Shown: positions 9,380-12,501 of the stretch, piece after piece
Position numbering within the stretch: position 1 is the stretch's first letter
Layout of the letters: every line of letters starts with the position of its first letter
Assembly: GCA_017394475.1 (NCBI GenBank)
Contig: JAFPYQ010000456.1
Coordinates: forward strand, 1-12,501
DNA: 12,501 nucleotides
From: Oscillospiraceae bacterium
GTDB lineage: Bacteria > Bacillota > Clostridia > Oscillospirales > Ruminococcaceae
Direction: 5' to 3'
Notes under the pieces: model-generated
What the model was told of the DNA's origin: nothing
Databases searched by the model: none
The model's input: the letters and a program-made list of their open reading frames with translations, nothing else
Made by a program: the position numbers and the translations under genes

Positions 9380-9895
9380 ATGGACAGTTGGCTCATTGAC
9401 AAGCAGCTCCCCTATCACTTCATTTCCGCCAGCGGACTTATCAGGAAAGAGGGACACATTCTGCTGATACACTCTCTCAGGCGGGGCTGGGAAATGCCAG
9501 GGGGACTGGCAGAGCAGGGAGAGTCCGTCATAGAAACATTAAAGTGTGAAGTCCTGGAGGAATCGGGTATAGTATGTGAACCCGAACACTTCACGGGTAT
9601 ATATCAGAACCTGATGATAAAGGACGGATACGGTCCCCTTGAAGGCATGAAGCTGCCCCCTGTGGTGAATCTCACTTTTATATGCAGATATGTGAGCGGT
9701 GAACCCACTGTCACCGAAGGCTGTGACGATGCCCGCTGGGTGGTTCCCGACGAAGCTGCAGGGATGATAACACATCCGCTGTACAAAAAGCAGCTTGCGG
9801 ATATGCTGGCTTACAGCGGCTCCATAGTCCTGGACACTTTCAGATACAACAATGACCCGATGAAAATGATGTTCCTTTCCGAAACGATACTGTGA
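9380..9895 (+). CDS. Nudix hydrolase
   Basis: 171-residue hydrolase expected to cleave a nucleoside diphosphate linked to another group, using divalent metal; the substrate is unknown. The Nudix box spans residues 42-64 (GLAEQGESVIETLK, then CEVLEESGI). It has the spacing Gly-x5-Glu-x7 and the metal-binding Glu57, Glu60 and Glu61, but Cys56 replaces the usual Arg. The preceding GWEMPGG is typical of the family. The region about 70-130 (NLTFICRYVSGEP, ARWVVPDEA) looks like MutT/ADP-ribose-pyrophosphatase relatives. The ATG at 9380 has GAAAGGA six bases upstream; an in-frame GTG at 9353 has none. The gene begins 30 bases after mnmG and probably shares its transcript. A bidirectional hairpin lies about 100 bases beyond its stop. 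A repair or housecleaning role would be a guess. Confidence 0.92.
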   Translation: MDSWLIDKQLPYHFISASGLIRKEGHILLIHSLRRGWEMPGGLAEQGESVIETLKCEVLEESGIVCEPEHFTGIYQNLMIKDGYGPLEGMKLPPVVNLTFICRYVSGEPTVTEGCDDARWVVPDEAAGMITHPLYKKQLADMLAYSGSIVLDTFRYNNDPMKMMFLSETIL

Positions 9896-9916
9896 ACCCA
9901 AAACATGAAACAAATG

Positions 9917-9945
9917 CCATCCCCGTTCCCATATTCTTGGGATGG
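9917..9945 (+). repeat. Inverted repeat downstream of the Nudix gene
   Basis: CCATCCC (9917-9923) and GGGATGG (9939-9945) form a 7-bp stem with a 15-base loop and no U-tract. A second inverted repeat, CATGATC (9966-9972) and GATCATG (9981-9987), follows. Neither looks like a terminator on its own; they may be 3'-end stabilising structures. Confidence 0.35.
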
Positions 9946-9988
9946 AGATGGTCTCTGTTATAGAACATGATCTGTATGCCGATCATGC

Positions 9989-10031
9989 AAAAAACACGGG
10001 AGCAGCGCACTGCTCCCGCTTTTGTTTGTTT
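9989..10031. terminator. Bidirectional terminator between convergent Nudix and ispH-S1 genes
   Basis: CGGGAGCAG (9997-10005) pairs perfectly with CTGCTCCCG (10010-10018) around a four-base loop. On the plus strand CTTTTGTTTGTTT follows. On the minus strand the stem is followed by TGTTTTTT (from the A-run at 9989-9994). It can stop both the mnmG-Nudix transcript and the ispH-S1 transcript, whose stop codon lies 24 bases from the stem. Confidence 0.88.
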
Positions 10032-10042
10032 ATGATAAGGAA

Positions 10043-11977
10043 TTATTCCTCGTCAGCGCTCTCGTCGATATCCTCTGCATCGGTGTCATCGCCTGCAGCT
10101 CTCATGGAGAGGCTGATGCGCTTCTTGTCGATATCGGCACCTGTGATCTTAGCAGTTACCTCGTCGCCTACAGCAACTACTTCCTTCACATCGTTCACCT
10201 TCTTGTCAGCAAGCTGAGAGATGTGAACAAGGCCGTCGATACCGGGCATGATCCTTACGAATGCACCGAAGGGAGTTATGGAAACTACCTTGCCTGTAAC
10301 AACATCGCCAACGCTGTACTGTGCAGCGAACTGTGCCCAGGGATTGTCCTCATCCTTCTTGTAGCCCAGGGAGATACGTCCCTTCTCACGGTCGAGATCC
10401 TTGATGTATACTTCAAGCTCGTCACCGATCTTTACTACCTCAGAGGGATGCTTGATGCGATCCCAGGAAAGCTCGGAAATGTGTACCATGCCGTCGATGC
10501 CGCCGAGATCGATAAATGCACCATAGCTTGTGATGCTCTTTACTGCGCCCTTGAATACATCGCCAACCTGTACGCTCTCCCAGAACTTCTCCTTAGCAGC
10601 CTCGCGCTCCTCGGAAAGTACCTTGCGGATAGAACCAACTGCTCTGTTGCGCTGCTCGTTCACTTCGATAACAACGAAACGCTGGTTGGTCTTTACGATA
10701 TCCTCTATCTTTGCATCGCGTCTTACGCTTGCCTGAGACTGGGGAATGAATACTCTAACGCCCTTGTAGAGTATGATAGCGCCGCCCTTAACGAGGCTTG
10801 TAACAGGACCCTCGAGAACTTCGCCTGTCTCCTTAGCCTTGACGATATCGTCAAAGCCCTTCATTGCGTCTACCTTCTTCTTGGAAAGGGAAACAGTGCC
10901 TTCTGCGTCATTGATCTTTATAACGATGAGATCTATCTCGTCGCCGATCTTTACTACATCAGCAGTAGTAAGGGTTGGATCATCGGTAAGTTCTTCAAGA
11001 GAAACGTAGCCGGACTGCTTTGTGCCGAGGTCTACGGCAATATCGTTATTGTTGATGGCAATAACCGTTCCTTTCACCCTGTTACCGGTATATATTCTTT
11101 TGAAAGAAGCGTCAAGAGCCTCCTCAAAGTTAAAGTTCTCCTCGTTAAAAATCTGCTCACTCATGTGGTTTGCAACCTCCTTGATTATATGCGCCGGAGT
11201 CGATGCACCGGCGGTGATACCTACCTTAGTATCACTATGAAAATGCCCTTGGGGCATGATCAGTCTTGATTCATCCACATTCTCGATGTGGTAAGTCTCA
11301 CAGTACTTCCTGCAGATATCAGCCAGCTTATTGGTATTGGATGAATGGTGACCGCCTATGACGATCATCACATCACACTGCTTTGCCAGCTCCTCTGCCT
11401 CGCTCTGCCTTTCAGATGTGGCGCGGCAAATCGTGTCATATACTGTGACATTGTTGTATTTCTTCGCTATCTGCCTGCATTCCTGCCATACACTCACGTT
11501 GTATGTGGTCTGGGGCATCACAGCGATATCCGCTGTGCCTGCAGTTTCAAGGTACTCCTTCAATGCATCCGTATCCGGGACTATCACCACGTCTTTCCCG
11601 TGACCCGCTATACCCTGCACCTCGGGATGATCCCTGTCGCCTACTATGACGACCTGCACGCCGTTTTCAGCGCACTTTGCGGCAATATCCTGTATCCGTC
11701 TTACAAAGGGACAGGTGCCGTCCTTGTATGCTATATTGTTCTTTTCAAGAGCTCTGTACACACCCGCACCCACGCCGTGGGAACGTATTATCACCGTGCG
11801 CCCGTCTGCCTGCGAGATATCCTCTATCCTGCCGATACCCTTTGCTATGAGCTCATCGGTGACATCCTTGTTGTGGATGAGCTCGCCCAGTGTACAAGCA
11901 TTCTCGCTGTCAAGAGCCATCTGCACAGCCCTGTTGACACCGAAGCAGAACCCCGCTTTTGATGCTATCGTTATCAT
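10043..11977 (-). CDS. ispH: IspH reductase fused to four S1 RNA-binding domains
   Basis: A 644-residue fusion known from Clostridia. Residues 1 to about 280 are IspH, the iron-sulfur enzyme that converts HMBPP to isopentenyl and dimethylallyl diphosphate, the last MEP-pathway step. The three cluster cysteines are present: Cys11 (AGFCFGV), Cys89 (GTCPFV) and Cys184 (DTICRATSERQ). So are the substrate-site histidines in ELIHNKDV, IRSHGVG and DHPEVQG. Four S1 domains follow at about 298-366, 385-453, 472-541 and 557-626. The last two are closest to consensus (SYGAFIDLGGIDGMVHISEL; FGAFVRIMPGIDGLVHISQL). The tail is acidic. The S1 half is annotated as ribosomal protein S1 in relatives. The ATG at 11977 was chosen over a TTG at 11986 because MITIASKAGFCFG matches the usual IspH start. 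It overlaps the toxin stop as ATGA, so its translation may be coupled to the toxin's. Confidence 0.96.
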   Translation of the reverse strand: MITIASKAGFCFGVNRAVQMALDSENACTLGELIHNKDVTDELIAKGIGRIEDISQADGRTVIIRSHGVGAGVYRALEKNNIAYKDGTCPFVRRIQDIAAKCAENGVQVVIVGDRDHPEVQGIAGHGKDVVIVPDTDALKEYLETAGTADIAVMPQTTYNVSVWQECRQIAKKYNNVTVYDTICRATSERQSEAEELAKQCDVMIVIGGHHSSNTNKLADICRKYCETYHIENVDESRLIMPQGHFHSDTKVGITAGASTPAHIIKEVANHMSEQIFNEENFNFEEALDASFKRIYTGNRVKGTVIAINNNDIAVDLGTKQSGYVSLEELTDDPTLTTADVVKIGDEIDLIVIKINDAEGTVSLSKKKVDAMKGFDDIVKAKETGEVLEGPVTSLVKGGAIILYKGVRVFIPQSQASVRRDAKIEDIVKTNQRFVVIEVNEQRNRAVGSIRKVLSEEREAAKEKFWESVQVGDVFKGAVKSITSYGAFIDLGGIDGMVHISELSWDRIKHPSEVVKIGDELEVYIKDLDREKGRISLGYKKDEDNPWAQFAAQYSVGDVVTGKVVSITPFGAFVRIMPGIDGLVHISQLADKKVNDVKEVVAVGDEVTAKITGADIDKKRISLSMRAAGDDTDAEDIDESADEE

Positions 11978-12297
11978 CTCAGCCAATACCGCTTATCGTC
12001 CCGCCTTGCATCAATCACCGAATCAATATAAACATCTGTTCCTTCAATTTTGAAAAGAAGAATAAACCACTTTTCAAAAAGAACATATCGATATTTGTTA
12101 TTTGGCATATAATCGCCCTTATATATCGGAAAGCGCTCAGGCATCTGTTTCAGAGACTCTGCTGCACTCTTGAATGATACAGCAAGCTTTTTTGCAGCAT
12201 TGACATTTACCTTTGCTATAAAGGCAGCATGTCTGCCAAGCATCTCATACACATTTTGTGAAATGATCACATTGTACCGGAGGAGTTCCTCATCCAT
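11974..12297 (-). CDS. RelE/ParE-family toxin of a type II toxin-antitoxin pair
   Basis: 107-residue basic protein matching the RelE/ParE superfamily in size and pattern. It has an N-terminal helix pair (residues about 10-50; NVYEMLGRHAAFIAKVNVNA, LAVSFKSAAESLKQMPERFP), then beta strands (KYRYVLFEKWFILLFKIEG, VYIDSVIDARRDDKRYW). The final strand with Asp-x-Arg-x-Asp recalls the VVDCRQDY motif of many members. These toxins cleave ribosome-bound mRNA or poison gyrase; which applies here cannot be told. The ATG at 12297 overlaps the antitoxin stop by eight bases, with GAGGAG ten bases upstream. A TTG reading at 12315 is possible but less likely. The stop codon overlaps the ispH start. The arrangement suggests tight translational coupling along antitoxin, toxin and ispH-S1. 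The family is fairly sure; activity is unproven. Confidence 0.82.
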   Translation of the reverse strand: MDEELLRYNVIISQNVYEMLGRHAAFIAKVNVNAAKKLAVSFKSAAESLKQMPERFPIYKGDYMPNNKYRYVLFEKWFILLFKIEGTDVYIDSVIDARRDDKRYWLR

Positions 12298-12501
12298 TTG
12301 CACTGTACTCCTCAATAGTTTCCATCATCATTTCATATGTTTCGTCGATCGAATACCCTTTGAAGCCTTTCCTGCGATCTTCTTCGGCTGATACAAGGTC
12401 TTCCCTTATCTTGAGCATTCTTTCACGATGTTCAAAGGCATCAATATCCATCACGACAAGGTCTCCCCTGCCATTTACTGTAAGATACACAGGCTCGGAA
12501 G
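12290..12501 (-). CDS. Phd/YefM-type antitoxin, N-terminus beyond window edge
   Basis: About 70 C-terminal codons of an antitoxin; the frame is still open at the right edge, so the true start lies outside. A GTG at 12490 is in frame but probably internal, because the preceding Ser-Glu-Pro continues the family pattern. The visible SEPVYLTVNGRGDLVVMDID is the strand-rich core of the Phd/YefM DNA-binding fold (usually EPV.LTKNGRG.LVVM). The helix AFEHRERMLKIREDLVSAEE and the toxin-binding tail (GYSIDETYEMMMETIEEYS) follow. Antitoxins of this type neutralise the partner toxin and repress their own operon. The gene overlaps the toxin by eight bases. The operator and promoter are outside the window. 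Confidence 0.82.
   Translation of the reverse strand, partial: SEPVYLTVNGRGDLVVMDIDAFEHRERMLKIREDLVSAEEDRRKGFKGYSIDETYEMMMETIEEYSANG

Noticed and set aside
10022..11269. Long plus-strand open frame (415 codons) opposite the ispH-S1 gene
   Set aside because: It is antisense to a clearly recognised protein, has no family resemblance, and has an odd Leu/Cys/Tyr-rich composition expected from a shadow frame.

Overview
The window looks like chromosomal DNA of a Gram-positive Clostridia bacterium. I favour the Oscillospiraceae/Ruminococcaceae, probably a Ruminococcus relative. The pointers are an IspH enzyme fused to ribosomal S1 domains, purine-rich Shine-Dalgarno sites, sigma-A-like promoters (TTGACT-17-TATAAT and TTGATT-17-TATAAT), and an exported fibronectin-III/solute-binding-type protein. 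The genus is an inference from remembered families. No RNA gene, CRISPR array, insertion sequence or phage module was seen.

Layout. Positions 1-1483 (minus): the first 494 codons of a methyl-accepting chemotaxis protein that runs off the left edge. Positions 1484-1835: a divergent spacer holding the promoter of the branched-chain amino acid genes. Positions 1836-5943 (plus): a four-gene run of ilvB, ilvN, a von Willebrand A (TerF-like) protein gene and ilvC, closed by a strong terminator. Positions 6083-7087: a secreted FN3 protein with what looks like a collapsed solute-binding domain. Positions 7088-7339: a small ORF resembling the tail of an Rpn/PD-(D/E)XK nuclease-transposase, followed by a terminator. 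Positions 7481-9895: mnmG (tRNA modification) with its own promoter, then a Nudix hydrolase gene. Positions 9997-10018: a hairpin able to terminate in both directions. Positions 10043-12501 (minus): a Phd/YefM-type antitoxin (cut by the right edge), a RelE/ParE-type toxin and the ispH-S1 fusion, each overlapping the next.

How the genes work together. IlvB and IlvN form acetolactate synthase, and IlvC carries out the next step of valine, leucine and isoleucine synthesis. ilvD is not in the window. The vWA protein has no known role in that pathway, so its place between ilvN and ilvC is unexplained. MnmG modifies the wobble uridine of certain tRNAs. The IspH-S1 fusion joins the last step of the MEP isoprenoid pathway to RNA-binding domains. 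Its start codon overlaps the toxin stop (ATGA), so an apparently essential housekeeping gene sits at the end of a toxin-antitoxin operon.

I found no clear new defence or mobile system. The best leads are the vWA gene inside the ilv operon, the toxin-antitoxin/ispH-S1 overlap, the FN3 protein with a shortened binding domain next to an Rpn-like tail, and the altered cofactor loop of IlvC.
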